The notes: generated from the sequence alone by a model not told the origin. 64,000 nucleotides of DNA from Tragulus kanchil (GCA_022376925.1 JAIOJX010000025.1:93771608-93835607), one strand, 5' to 3'. Shown: positions 48,601 through 59,956, counted from the stretch's first letter. Numbers and translations: made by a program.

Positions 48601-50130
48601 ACAAGCACATTTTTGAAAAGGCTTAATCTTTAAACTATTTATTATGGAGTTTCTGTAATATGTCTCCTTTAAAACAATACATTAAGTTAGTACCAGTTAC
48701 TGATTTAAGCTCCTAGTTGAATTAATTTTACTCCAGAGATCTGAGTAACCCTGCCCTGAGGAAAATGTCGCTGGTGTTCTGTAGCTCACCACCACTGCAT
48801 GGGTGCCAGCCCCTCAGTGGCATTCTGATGGGGCTCTGGGAGTACAGCTCTAGACAGGGCATAGCTTACCTTTCTCTCAGTCAGTGCTGTTTCCTGGAAG
48901 AATCATGAAATCCTGAATTTGAAAAACTAGATAGAATCCTTGGAGAGCGTCTACTCCAGTCCATTTGTTTTATAGATCTTTGACCTGAGGTAGAGATCTA
49001 GGAGGTTAAAATGCTTGTCTAGGGGCTTGCCTGGTGGTCCAGTGGGCAAAGAGTCTGCCTTGCAGTGCAAAGGGCACCAGTTTGATCCCTGGCTGGGGAA
49101 GATCCCACATGTGGAGGAACAGCAGGGCCTCTGTGTCCAATTACCAACCAGCGCTCTGGAGTGCATGCGCCCAGAGCGAGTGCTCTGCAATGGGAGAAGT
49201 CACTGCAATGGGAGGCCCATATATGCCAAAAGAATAAAGATGCATGAAAAATAAACAGTGACTTAGAGGCCAAAAATAAAAAGCTTGCCTGACTTCCTAG
49301 AGTTAGTTCAGTCAAGAACTAGGATGAGAAGGCAGATCTCTTGACTCTGTGTTTTGTGCTGTGACTGCTAAACTTCACATTACTCTTGTCTGAATTTTAA
49401 GTCATAAAGCAAAAAATAACACAATTTATGTGACATTTTCAGTTAAAAGTTACAGAAAGTGCTTTCCAGAGTCTTTTAGGAAAAAGCTGACTATCAGCTT
49501 TATACTTATTCAGAGGGACAGGAGTGATACCAGCACTTTTGAAAGGAATATCAGCACTTCTAGCTTATGCATGAGGGTGAAAGAATTACAGGTATTTATA
49601 AACTCAGACAGACATAAACAAAGGTCAGCTATTCCTGTAAACTTCCCTTACCAGTCAGCCTTTTCTCTTCTCATCACATTCTAACATTTGCATACCAGTA
49701 GTTTCAAAAGAAGTATAACGATTATACTGAATTATATTATCCAAGTGTAGCCAAATTACATGACAGATTATGCAGTTAATCACTTGAACTTTTTAAATGT
49801 CATGCTGGATATAGTTTATTCCTCTCACAGTGAGTCACAAGCGGGAATTGGTTCATTCACGACTTCCAGTAAACAGCTTCCATCAGCAGGTGTTGTGACT
49901 GGTAGGAATGGGTAGGACTGGAAGGCACACTTATTTGGAGATCTCAGAAATGTACCCTTGGTGCGTATTTAGGGCTGTGCATGAGGCCACGGGCAGCTGA
50001 GTGTGCTGGCAGCCCTGCAGCCAGCCCGCCCCCGCCCCTCCAGCTGACAAGAGGCTCTTGATATCCCTGAGTCTGGGAATATTGCTCCGTAGCACAAAGC
50101 AGAAATCAGGTGCCATGTCCAGACCTGTAG
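48600..50130. other. Mostly unrecognised; diverged repeat around the 49022 SINE
   Basis: The flanks of the 49022 SINE (48900-49020 and 49260-49380, with GGAGAGCGTCTACTCCAGTCC and CTAGGATGAGAAGGCAGATCTC) look like one old MIR/L2-type element cut in two. A G/C-rich patch at 49970-50045 has no island-like CpG density. No exon is recognised. Confidence 0.4.
49022..49254 (+). mobile_element. CHR-1-related tRNA-Glu SINE, short form, the only plus-strand copy
   Basis: Reads GGGGCTTGCCTGGTGGTCC, GTTTGATCCCTGGCTGGGG, GTGTCCAATTACCAACC, GGAGTGCATGCGCCCAGAG, CAATGGGAGGCCC and ends ATGCATGAAAAATAAACAGTG. The family 3' part is shortened. Divergence is high. Confidence 0.85.
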
Positions 50131-50329
50131 GCCAGGTTGCACCCTCTGTGTGATTTTGGTCATATCACCTCAGGATCCACATCTCTCTCTTGTCAAATTG
50201 AGGGGCAGGGTAGCTGAGCAATGGTTCTTTAAAATGCTGTGGTTCTACAACCTGCTCGTTTAAGATGTTGAGTATATTGGATGAGCAGTAGTATCTATCG
50301 ATGATAAGACCTCAGGCTTTAAAGTGATT

Positions 50330-50545
50330 CAGAACTATCTTTGAGTTCTATGTGACATTAAGCAATTTACTGAACTTCTGTACACTTTTCTTGTGTCATA
50401 TTAATACTTCAAAGGGGAATGTTAATAATAAGATATAATAGTACTTAACTCATAAGGTTGTTGAGGTGGAAATGGCAATATAAATGCAAAGTTTTTAGCA
50501 CAGAAGCTGATATATCCTATGATTCCATAATTATTTATTAGCAGT
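50330..50545 (+). mobile_element. MIR SINE
   Basis: GACATTAAGCAATTTACTGAAC, TAGTACTTAACTCATAAGGTTG, TTGAGGTGGAAATGGC and TTTTTAGCACAGAAGCTG follow the MIR consensus. Printed again at about 51494-51709. Confidence 0.65.
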
Positions 50546-50946
50546 GAGTAGTATTGTTATTTCCTTTAAGGATATTTTATAGTAATAACATACTATTTCC
50601 TTCAGAAATAAAATAATTCCAGCAATTTAGTAACATTATAGAATATGTAGACTGAAATTTTGTGTAAAAGATGATGATCTTAAGATGATTAATTCACCAT
50701 AAGTGAACTGGAAAAAATTCATTATTCAAGTGATTGAATGGTAGGCTAATGGGAAAAGACATGGGTGGGATACAGAGGTAAAGATTATGGGGCAAGTAAA
50801 AGAAATTTGACTAATTCTTAGCTTTATTGTCAACTATAATCTTCCTCTTACATATTTTTGTTCTATCTTAATCTGGAGATCAAATCATCTATGAAAATTT
50901 ACTAAAGTTAATGGCTATTCAGAAGTGAATCTCTATATTGCTTTTT

Positions 50947-51277
50947 TTTTTAAAGATTTATTTATTTATTTATTTATTTATTTATTTTTGGGGGGGGTGG
51001 GGTAGAGAGGGAGGGGAGCAGGCGGGCCACTTCCATTGGTCCTTGATTTCTCTATTTTCATCCGTCTTTGTTCTTTGGCTCTTGTGGGCCTCCCATCGCA
51101 GTGGCCTCTGTTGTTGCAGAGCACCGGCTCTGGGCGCATGCGCTCCCGAGCTCCACCTCAGTCATTCGACACATCGGTCCAGCCGCTCCGCGCACGTGGT
51201 ATCTTCCCAGGCCAGGAATCGAACCAGCGCCCTTGCACTGCAAGGCGGTGTCCTACCCACTGGATCACCAGGAAGCC
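50947..51277 (-). mobile_element. Long-form T+ SINE, error-rich printed copy
   Basis: Same insertion as 52115-52449, with the target-site duplication CTCTATATTGCTTTTT at 50931-50946 and a close match from 51278. It differs by several missing single bases and substitutions in its downstream half (CCGCGCACG for CCGCGGCACG, GCGCCCTTG for GCGCCCCTTG, CACCAGGAAG for CACCAGGGAAG). The tail has (AATAAA)n and TCTTT. Confidence 0.93.
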
Positions 51278-52114
51278 CTCTATATTACTTTTTAAAGCAA
51301 GTTTATTATTTTCAGCTGATGCCAGGACTTGCACCCTCTGTGTGATTTTGTTTACCCTAGGATCCACATCTCTCTTTTGGGGCATTGAAGCTTTAAAATG
51401 CTGTGGTTCTACAACCTGCTCGTTTAAGATGTTGAGTATATTGGATGAGCAGTAGTATCTATCGATGATAAGACCTCAGGCTTTAAAGTGATTCAGAACT
51501 ATCTTTGAGTTCTATGTGACATTAAGCAATTTACTGAACTTCTGTACACTTTTCTTGTGTCATATTAATACTTCAAAGGGGAATGTTAATAATAAGATAT
51601 AATAGTACTTAACTCATAAGGTTGTTGAGGTGGAAATGGCAATATAAATGCAAAGTTTTTAGCACAGAAGCTGATATATCCTATGATTCCATAATTATTT
51701 ATTAGCAGTGAGTAGTATTGTTATTTCCTTTAAGGATATTTTATAGTAATAACATACTATTTCCTTCAGAAATAAAAAAATTTCCCAAAGCAATTTAGTA
51801 ACATTATAGAATATGTAGACTGAAATTTTGTGTAAAAGATGATGATCTTAAGATGATTAATTCACCATAAGTGAACTGGAAAAAATTCATTATTCAAGTG
51901 ATTGAATGGTAGGCTAATGGGAAAAGACATGGGTGGGATACAGAGGTAAAGATTATGGGGCAAGTAAAAGAAATTTGACTAATTCTTAGCTTTATTGTCA
52001 ACTATAATCTTCCTCTTACATATTTTTGTTCTATCTTAATCTGGAGATCAAATCATCTATGAAAATTTACTAAAGTTAATGGCTATTCAGAAGTGAATCT
52101 CTATATTGCTTTTT

Positions 52115-52449
52115 TTTTTAAAGATTTATTTATTTATTTATTTATTTATTTATTTTTGGTGGGGGTGGGGTAGAGAGGGAGGGGAGCAGGCGGGCCACTT
52201 CCATTGGTCCTTGATTTCTCTATTTTCATCCGTCTTTGTTCTTTGGCTCTTGTGGGCCTCCCATCGCAGTGGCCTCTGTTGTTGCAGAGCACCGGCTCTG
52301 GGCGCATGCGCTCCAGAGCTCCAGCTCAGTAATTGGACACATCAGTCCAGCCGCTCCGCGGCACGTGGTATCTTCCCAGGCCAGGAATCGAACCAGCGCC
52401 CCTTGCACTGCAAGGCGGTGTCCTTACCCACTGGATCACCAGGGAAGCC
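52115..52449 (-). mobile_element. CHR-1-related tRNA-Glu SINE, long form with T+ tail
   Basis: Clean copy of the insertion. Minus-strand order: head, B box (antisense GGAATCGAACCAG), middle, family 3' part, C-rich extension, repeated AATAAA, TCTTT, A run. Target-site duplication at 52099-52114 and from 52450. Confidence 0.94.
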
Positions 52450-52547
52450 CTCTATATTACTTTTTAAAGCAAGTTTATTATTTTCATGTGTCATGTAGAA
52501 ATAAATAGTAAGTCTATCCAACCCCAAGTAAGCTGCCACTTTTATTT

Positions 52548-52881
52548 ATTTATTTATTTATTTATTTTTTAAACATTTATTTATTTATTTATTTTGGCGG
52601 GGGTGGGGTGGGAGGGGTGGGCGGGCCACTTCCACTGGTCTTTCGTTTGTCTAGTTTCATCCATCTTTGTTCTTTGGCCCGTGTGGGCCTCCCATCGCGG
52701 TGGCCTCTGTTGTCGCAGAGCGCCGGCTCTGGGTGCGTGCGCCCCAGAGCTCCGGCTCTGTAATTGGATACATAGGTCCAGCCGCTCCGCGGCACATGGG
52801 ATCTTCCCAGGCCAGGGCTCGAACCGGTGCCCCTTGCACTGCAAGGCAGTGTCCTTACCCACTGGACCACCAGGGAAGCCC
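52548..52881 (-). mobile_element. CHR-1-related tRNA-Glu SINE, long form
   Basis: Target-site duplication CCACTTTTATTT at 52536-52547 and 52882-52893. High CpG content is kept (CCATCGCGGTGG, CGCAGAGCGCCGG, CCGCTCCGCGG), a sign of recent insertion. The tail has AATAAA repeats but ATGTTT in place of ATCTTT. It lies about 540 bases upstream of the exon at 53416, antisense to it. Confidence 0.94.
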
Positions 52882-52893
52882 CCACTTTTATTT

Positions 52894-53415
52894 TTGCAGG
52901 TGCTATTTTGGTGTAATCCAGAGACTTAGAAACTTAATAATAATTTTGTAAACAGATACTCAGATATTTTTCTAAGGATATCGATATTATCACTATTTAA
53001 TAGCAGTTTGCCAAATAGTATGAAGGACTTTATGGTAAAATATTTAGAGAATCAGAATCCACTTGTAAAATATTTGAAGAAAGTTGGAAACTCAAAGTGT
53101 GGTTTTGATGTCTTGGAGAATTACTCTTCAGTTCTCCAAAGGAGAGGTGACCTGACTGTGAATATATAAATTACATGATATTATCATCTCAGAATATGTA
53201 TGCCCTGTACATGCCACACCAACTTCGTCACCATCTTATGTTACTTCACTGTTATATGTGACAAAAAAGAAAGGAAATATTTTTGGCTTCTCACTACAGT
53301 CTCAGTAGTTGCTGGTATGAACAACTCAATCCAGACATGCTTTTCACTATATTGTAATTTCTGATTAAGGTTGTGTTCCTCAGATGCTAATGTTTCTCTC
53401 ATACTTCTTTTATAG
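52894..53415. other. Intron sequence upstream of the second exon
   Basis: No repeat is recognised. The last 30 bases are the pyrimidine-rich tract and acceptor of the exon at 53416. Confidence 0.45.
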
Positions 53416-53490
53416 GAGGACAATTGTAAGAATATTCTTCTAACAAAAGACTTCAAAAGAGACACACGGAAACCATCTCCAAAAAACAAG
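53416..53490 (+). CDS. Candidate internal coding exon of the same unrecognised gene (75 bp)
   Basis: Acceptor: TTTCTCTCATACTTCTTTTATAG ending at 53415, a good pyrimidine tract. Donor: AACAAG|GTAGGC at 53491. The 75 bases are 25 codons in phase 0 at both ends, starting EDNCKNILLTKDF and ending RKPSPKNK, lysine-rich and hydrophilic. Entry phase 0 matches the exit phase of the exon at 13122. After discounting duplications 7-17 the intron between them would be about 27 kb. Family not recognised. The short length leaves some risk that this is a chance match to splice signals. Confidence 0.55.
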
Positions 53491-53724
53491 GTAGGCTATA
53501 TCTGCTCTTTAGGCTACTGTTTGAATCACTTAGCAAGACTCTATCTTCTTGTGTTTCCATGTTATGTTGCTTGCATTTGCCTCAGCACCACCACCCACTT
53601 CTTTGGACCAAGTGGTCTTAAATATAATATATAATTTATATGTTATATTTCCTGTATTTAATCCACAATGATACTCATCCAAAAATGCCCAACACACTTA
53701 TTATCAAACCGCATTTTTTGACCA

Positions 53725-54490
53725 TTATTTTTTTATATTTTACATTGAAGTATAGATGATTGACAGTGTTGTCAGTTTTAAGTATGCAGCAAAGTGATTC
53801 AGTATACATATATATAGATCTATTATTTTTCAGCTTCTTTCCATATAGGTTATTCCACAGTACTGAGTAGAGTTCCCTATGCTGTACACTAGGTTCTTAT
53901 TGATTATTTTATATATAGTATTATACATATGTCAATCCCAACCTCCTTATTTACCCCTCACACCTGCCTTTCCCCTTTGGTAGCTATGTTTGTTTTCTAA
54001 GTCTGTGAGTCTCTTCATGTTTTGTAAATAAATTTTTTGTATCATTTTTAGATTCCACACAAGTGATACGTTGTTTATCTGTCTCTTGTATGAGTTACTT
54101 AACTTGGTATGATAATCTCCAAATCCACCTGTGTTCTGCAAATGTCAATATTTCATTCTTTTTTTTTGCTTTATATTCGTTGTATGTGTAGATATAGATA
54201 AAGATATACCACATCTTCTCTGTTCATTCCTCTGTCAATGGACATTTAGGTTGCTTCCATGTCTTGACTATTGTAAATCGGGGTGCATGTATCTTTTCAA
54301 ATTATAATTTTCTCCGGACATATGCCCAGGAGTAGGACTGATGAATTGTATGGTAACTATATTTTTAGTTTTTTGAAGAACCTTCATACTGTTCTCTGTA
54401 GTGCCTGTGTAAATTTACATTCCTACTAACCATGTAGGAGAGTTCCCTTTTCTTCAGACCCTCTTCAGTATTTATTGTTTATAATCTTTT
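53725..54490 (-). mobile_element. L1 3' UTR and ORF2 end, minus strand
   Basis: Antisense ruminant-type L1: TACATTGAAGTATAGATGATTG, CAGTGTTGTCAGTTTTAAGTATG, GTTCCCTATGCTGTACACTAGG, GACATTTAGGTTGCTTCCATG, ATATGCCCAGGAGTAGGACTG. The frame is broken, and the fragment is 5'-truncated at about 54490. Confidence 0.8.
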
Positions 54491-54761
54491 GATATGAACT
54501 ATCACACACATGACAGAATAAACGGTGTAGTGTGTAAAATTTTCTTCTCCTTATTAAGACAATTTCAAAATGCACACAATCGTTTTGCTATTGATTATAA
54601 ATACTCATTTAACCAAAAATATGCTGTGAGAATTTATTTGATACACCCAGAAGAGTGATTGCATTAATTATAGAGCCTCTTTCCAAATTTTAAATCTTTT
54701 GAGTAGAACTTCTCCTGTGTACTAGGTGTATATAATATTTCTAACTGGCCACTATGATATA

Positions 54762-55079
54762 TTTTTAATTTTATTTATTTATTTATTTTTGACTATATTG
54801 GGTTTTTATTGCTGTGCATAGGCTTTCTCTAGTTGTAACAAGCAGGGGCTACTCTCTAGTTGTGGTGCACCAGCTTCTATTGCAGTGGCTTCTCTTGTTG
54901 TGGAGCCCAAGCTTTAGAACACATGGGCTTCAGTAATTGTGGTCGTGTGCAGGCTCAGTAGTTGTGGTGCATGGGCTTAGCTGTCCTGCAGCAGGTAGAA
55001 TTTTCTAGGACCAGGGATTGAACCTGTGTCCCTTGCATTGGCAGGAGAATTCTTAACAACTGGATCACCAAGGAAATCC
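54762..55079 (-). mobile_element. CHR-1 SINE
   Basis: Antisense CHR-1: GCTGTGCATAGGCTTTCTCTAG, repeated TAGTTGTGG phrases, GCAGTGGCTTCTCTTGTTGTGG, GGGATTGAACCTGTGTCCC (B box) and the head ending TCACCAAGGAAATCC. It is an older relative of the SINE family that dominates the window. Flanking AT-rich sequence hides the target-site duplication. Confidence 0.85.
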
Positions 55080-55830
55080 TGCAATATTTAGAGAGTTACT
55101 TATTTTTTCTCCAATAAGACAAAATGTTCTCCAAACTTGTTGAGTCCATTGTAGGCAAAATGTTAAAGGATTCTTGTGTCTAGTTTTAATTGCACATTAT
55201 TATAAAAATAATTTTGACTTTATTTTTAAAGTCAAATCAAGTAAAGTGCTGAATCATTACTTAGTATCTTATAGTAAGAGACTGCAGTTATTTTTAAAGG
55301 AAATTTTTAAAATCTTTTTTTTAATGAAACTTATTCTACCTTGATTTTTTTCTGGAAAATTATTTTAACTACTATACTTTTCTTTTCAGATCAAACTATT
55401 TTTTGCATCTGTTTTACTGAAATATTTTGTGTACAAATTTAGAGAAATTCAATTCTCTAGTAAAAAGCTTTTTTACTATTAAAGATTAAGTGTCAAAAAT
55501 ATGCTCAACAAAGCAAATGCATTGAAAAAATATAGGATTGGAGAAACATTTTTAGATAACATTTGCTCATTAACTTCATTTATATTGGTATACCTACCTA
55601 CTTTTAGGTGAATACACCTTAGATGAAGCACTTTCTAAACGAAAAATAATCTTGAAATCTGTCATAAAATTTACCTACCTAGCTTTTAAGGTGAATACAC
55701 TGTTATCTGATACACCCAGAAGAGTGATTGAATTAATTATAGAGCCTCTTTCCAAATTTTAAATCTTTTGAGTAGAACTTCTCCTGTGTACTAGGTGTAT
55801 ATAATATTTCTAACTGGCCACTATGATATA

Positions 55831-56148
55831 TTTTTAATTTTATTTATTTATTTATTTTTGACTATATTGGGTTTTTATTGCTGTGCATAGGCTTTCTCTA
55901 GTTGTAACAAGCAGGGGCTACTCTCTAGTTGTGGTGCACCAGCTTCTATTGCAGTGGCTTCTCTTGTTGTGGAGCCCAAGCTTTAGAACACATGGGCTTC
56001 AGTAATTGTGGTCGTGTGCAGGCTCAGTAGTTGTGGTGCATGGGCTTAGCTGTCCTGCAGCAGGTAGAATTTTCTAGGACCAGGGATTGAACCTGTGTCC
56101 CTTGCATTGGCAGGAGAATTCTTAACAACTGGATCACCAAGGAAATCC
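55831..56148 (-). mobile_element. CHR-1 SINE, second printed copy
   Basis: Same insertion as 54762-55079, repeated by duplication 18. Confidence 0.85.
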
Positions 56149-56742
56149 TGCAATATTTAGAGAGTTACTTATTTTTTCTCCAATAAGACAAAATGTTCTC
56201 CAAACTTGTTGAGTCCATTGTAGGCAAAATGTTAAAGGATTCTTGTGTCTAGTTTTAATTGCACATTATTATAAAAATAATTTTGACTTTATTTTTAAAG
56301 TCAAATCAAGTAAAGTGCTGAATCATTACTTAGTATCTTATAGTAAGAGACTGCAGTTTTTTTTAAAAGGGAAAATTTTTTAAAATCTTTTTTTTAATGA
56401 AACTTATTCTACCTTGATTTTTTTCTGGAAAATTATTTTAACTACTATACTTTTCTTTTCAGATCAAACTATTTTTTGCATCTGTTTTACTGAAATATTT
56501 TGTGTACAAATTTAGAGAAATTCAATTCTCTAGTAAAAAGCTTTTTTACTATTAAAGATTAAGTGTCAAAAATATGCTCAACAAAGCAAATGCATTGAAA
56601 AAATATAGGATTGGAGAAACATTTTTAGATAACATTTGCTCATTAACTTCATTTATATTGGTATACCTACCTACTTTTAGGTGAATACACCTTAGATGAA
56701 GCACTTTCTAAACGAAAAATAATCTTGAAATCTGTCATAAAA

Positions 56743-58263
56743 ATTGTTTGAAGGGATCCTTTTATTCTTATGCAATTAATTCAATTTGGGATATTTCAAG
56801 CATATAGAGAGTCAGTAGTTAATGTGCATTGATTATCCTCTGTCAGTCTTACTGTATTGATCATGACTAAGCTAATTAAATAGAGAAATAAATTCAGTGG
56901 TTAATTTGCGGTTTGTAACTTTAGCTGTTTTGTGGTCTTACATGAGCAAGTTTAAATTTACATGAGCAAAATTATCTTTGCTTAGCTCTGCTTACTTTGG
57001 GAGTGATTAAATCCTTGTAATTTCAAATCCCTAGAAATGAGGCAGAGCATGTGAGCTACACGTAATTACAAGGCACTGACTCTTTCACCCACAGATTGTA
57101 TTTAAAGATCTTTCTTCCACCAGTTGATCTTTGAAAGCTGAAGTTGAAAATGCCTTCAAAATACAGTTGGTATTAAAAAGACAAACAAACAAAATGTGGC
57201 TGGTGTGTCCTTTCTAGAATGACTTTGTGAACTGTGAGAATGTTGTGTATCCCTGGTACTAATGTTACTTCATTTGGCCTCAGTAGCAGTCTTTCTCAGA
57301 CCTCTCTAGTTACAGCAGTATGTGCCTTGGACAGCTAAGTATTTCTGATTCCTATTTGGCTAGGCATATAAAATGGTAATCCAGAAATGACATGTGTCCA
57401 TTGGTTCTGGAGATGTCTCTCTAGTCTAAACCATCTTGTCCGCATCTGTGTTCCTTCTGCTAGCTGTTGTCTCTGCTCTTAGGCAATGGGTAGGATTGTA
57501 TTTATCTCCCTTACATAGGAAAACCTCTTCTTGACCTGAGTCCAAGCTGGGAAAAAAAAAATACCTCCATTATACAGTGCCCTTTTACTTCCTGGATGAC
57601 CAATGATCACCAGCCCCGCTAGTTCAAGGACATGTTCATATAACTATTTCATGCCCGACACTGGATAGACTACATGTGCGAGCAAATAATTGGAATAGAC
57701 AATACCGAAAGAAACGTCAAACAGATTTTTAAAGAGGTGACATAGACGTGGCTCCTTGTAACCTAGTGTGATCATGATTAGAAGACAAAATCTTCTTTGA
57801 CCTAACACAAATGCCAGTGACTCTGAATGAACCTCATAGACATAACCATTGGTCATGGTATAAACCCCAAAGGGAATCCAGGAACTGAAGGAAAAAAAAA
57901 CTATTTTCTGTTCCCCTTGGGGTATGACCTCGGCTTCCCACTGAACATGCTATGCTTTTGTTGACCTTAGATAGGAAAAAAAAAAGTTCAGGTCATTGTA
58001 TAAGAATGATTATCAGATTCATTCAGTGCTGGGGTAAGATAATCTGTTTTCTTTCTGACTTTTATCAGTGGATAAACTATACTGATAAAAATGAAAATTT
58101 CAGCCATATGGCAATTTTAGTTAGTCATTGGATTCTTCTGGTGCTTTTGTAGATGTTTCCTTTAGTAAATCAAGTCATGTTAACTATTAAATCTGTAATA
58201 CAGATAATGCAGTTATCAAGTAAACAGTTATATAGTAGAAGCAACTGTTATTTTTCTTTTCAG
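56743..58263. other. No recognised gene or repeat
   Basis: Single-copy AT-rich sequence. A 70-codon minus-strand frame at 57644-57856 has no splice sites in place. The last 20 bases form the pyrimidine tract and acceptor of the possible terminal exon at 58264. Confidence 0.45.
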
Positions 58264-58365
58264 AGAAAAGAAAATGATTTCAGGGATTATGCATCATTTA
58301 TGAAAGAGATTTTATTCAATAATGAAATTAGTTGTCACATTTGTAGTTTCTTAAATGGTTTTTAA
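58264..58365 (+). CDS. Possible terminal coding exon of the same gene
   Basis: A good acceptor (GTTATTTTTCTTTTCAG) ends at 58263. The following frame in phase 0 gives 33 codons and a TAA at 58363, beginning RKENDFRDYASFMKEILF. Phase 0 fits the exit of the exon at 53416. No usable donor occurs before the stop, so it would have to be the last coding exon. The only AATAAA nearby is at about 58640, with no clear downstream GT-rich element. The call rests on one splice site and phase agreement, so it is weak. Confidence 0.3.
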   Translation, partial: RKENDFRDYASFMKEILFNNEISCHICSFLNGF

Positions 58366-59139
58366 AATATGTTTGTTAGCAAAGTAAACTAGAAGCTTTA
58401 ATGTAGAATTCTGACAAAATTTAGTGACAATATAATTTATTTTAAATATGCAAATTAAGTCAATAAGCATTACATTTTACGAAGATTTTAGTTATTTTAA
58501 AGTCATCGTTAATGGATGTGAATATATTTTTGACTGCTTTAATGTATACAAACATTCTAATTAGTATTCTGCGTTTCCAGTTAGCATTGTTTCGCTCTGT
58601 GCTTCCATACAGCATCCTAGTTTGTGTGCTTATTTCTTTAATAAAAGTAATAGTAGTAATAGCAGTAATAGTGATGATGACAGTGATCAGAATATTGATT
58701 GTCAGACACTCTACTAAATATGTAATATCTGTTAGCTGATAATCATAATATTTCATTTGTTGTCATACCATATTCAGCTATTTTAGAATTTTGGAACTGC
58801 TTCTAATTATCATTAATACAAAAAACTTTGCCTTAATATTCTTAGGTTTTATGACCTATAGTAGGATTAAAAGATATGAATTGTTTTATGATTATATACC
58901 CTAAAAATACCATCTCCTCCCTGTTTTGAAATTATGATTTCAGTACGTGTTGTTATAGAATAACTGCATGCCTATATGTATACACAATATATATTATAAT
59001 TTTCTAGGCTTTAGAATTTTATATTTAAAAAGTAGACAGTGTATTACCTTTTGCAAGTTTCTTTTAACTTTTCAGTAAAATATGTTCTGTCAATATTCAC
59101 TTTCAATAAAAATATAATACAATTTATTTAGGTTTTTTA
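58366..59139. other. No recognised feature
   Basis: AT-rich single-copy sequence. If the exon at 58264 is real the first part could be 3' UTR. An AATAAA lies near 58640 and degenerate AGTAAT repeats at 58645-58670. Confidence 0.4.
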
Positions 59140-59510
59140 GATTTTCTTTAGGTGTTCCCCATATTTAGATGATTTCCAGTATTTTGCTATTACAAATCAA
59201 CTTTAATTGAGTAATATCACACAGCACCTTTTATGCACCTGTAGAAGTAACATCATATGTAGGCACATCCTTGTCCGTGTATTACAAATACTCTTAAAAT
59301 GGGCCAGTTTACATGTTCAGCAGCCACGTGTGACTTTCTGTTTTTCACATTCTCTCAAGTCCTTGGTAACATCAGAGTTCTTGTAGTTCTTACCCCCAAT
59401 CAAATGAGTATAAGAAACATCTTGCTGTTGCCTTAGTTTGGATTTCTCTAATTTCTTGCCATCACAGAGACATTTATTTTTCACTGAATATCCTTGTGTT
59501 GCTCCATTTC
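59140..59510 (-). mobile_element. Old L1 fragment
   Basis: AGATGATTTCCAGTATTTTGC followed by ATTACAAATCAACTTTAATTG and GGATTTCTCTAATTTCTTGCC are recognisable as antisense L1 ORF2/3' sequence, strongly diverged. Confidence 0.4.
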
Positions 59511-59622
59511 CCAGGCCCATGGCAGGTAGTGAGGCCAGCCAGCTTCTTTTGGTCAGTAGGCTGTGAGCAGAGCGACAACTGTCACTTCAGAGGTAGAGAC
59601 TCAAAACTTTCCAGCCTTTTCT

Positions 59623-59956
59623 CTTTTTTTGTTTTTTTAGATTTATTTATTTATTTATTTATTGGGCGGGGGTCGGGTTGGAGAGGGAGGGGAGCGGGCA
59701 GGCCACTTCTATTGGTCTTTCATTTCTCTATTTTCATCCGTCTTTGTTCTTTGGCTCCTGTGGGCCTCCCATCTCGGTGGCCTCTGTTGTTGGAGAGCGA
59801 GCTCTGGGCACATGCCCTCCAGAGCTCCGGCTCGGTAATTGGACACATCGGTCCAGCCGCTCCGCGGCATGTGGGATCTTCCCAGGCCAGGGATGGAACC
59901 GGCACCCCTTGCACTGCAAGGCAGTGTCCTTACCCACTGGACCACCAGGGGAAGCC
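59623..59956 (-). mobile_element. CHR-1-related tRNA-Glu SINE, long form
   Basis: A 16-base target-site duplication (CTTTCCAGCCTTTTCT) at 59607-59622 and 59957-59972 fixes the borders. The tail reads AATAAATAAATAAATCTAAAA, so the TCTTT is reduced to TCT. The body is CpG-rich and close to the other long copies, with a small deletion near 59795 (GGAGAGCGAGCTCTGG). Confidence 0.94.

Larger units (their letters stand above)
50131..52486. repeat. Tandem duplication 17 (50131-51314 and 51321-52486)
   Basis: The offset changes from 1192 to 1164 to 1172. The start of the second copy (51321-51392) and the end of the first copy (51130-51300) are both damaged, while the middle is clean. This is the pattern of two contigs overlapping with bad ends. 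Confidence 0.96.
54640..56742. repeat. Tandem duplication 18 (54640-55669 and 55709-56742)
   Basis: Offset 1069 rising to 1073 through A/T-run differences near 55295/56365. The 39-base joint (55670-55708) holds ACCTACCTAGCTTTTAAGG and GTGAATACAC, a damaged repeat of 55594-55620 inside the unit. Confidence 0.96.

Noticed and set aside
49970..50045. G/C-rich patch that might be a CpG island or promoter
   Set aside because: Short, with few CpG, and no exon or transcription signal next to it.
56461..56520. Exon-like acceptor TTTTCTTTTCAG followed by an open stretch (also near 55389)
   Set aside because: No donor of reasonable quality follows, and the frame is AT-rich and hydrophobic by T content only.
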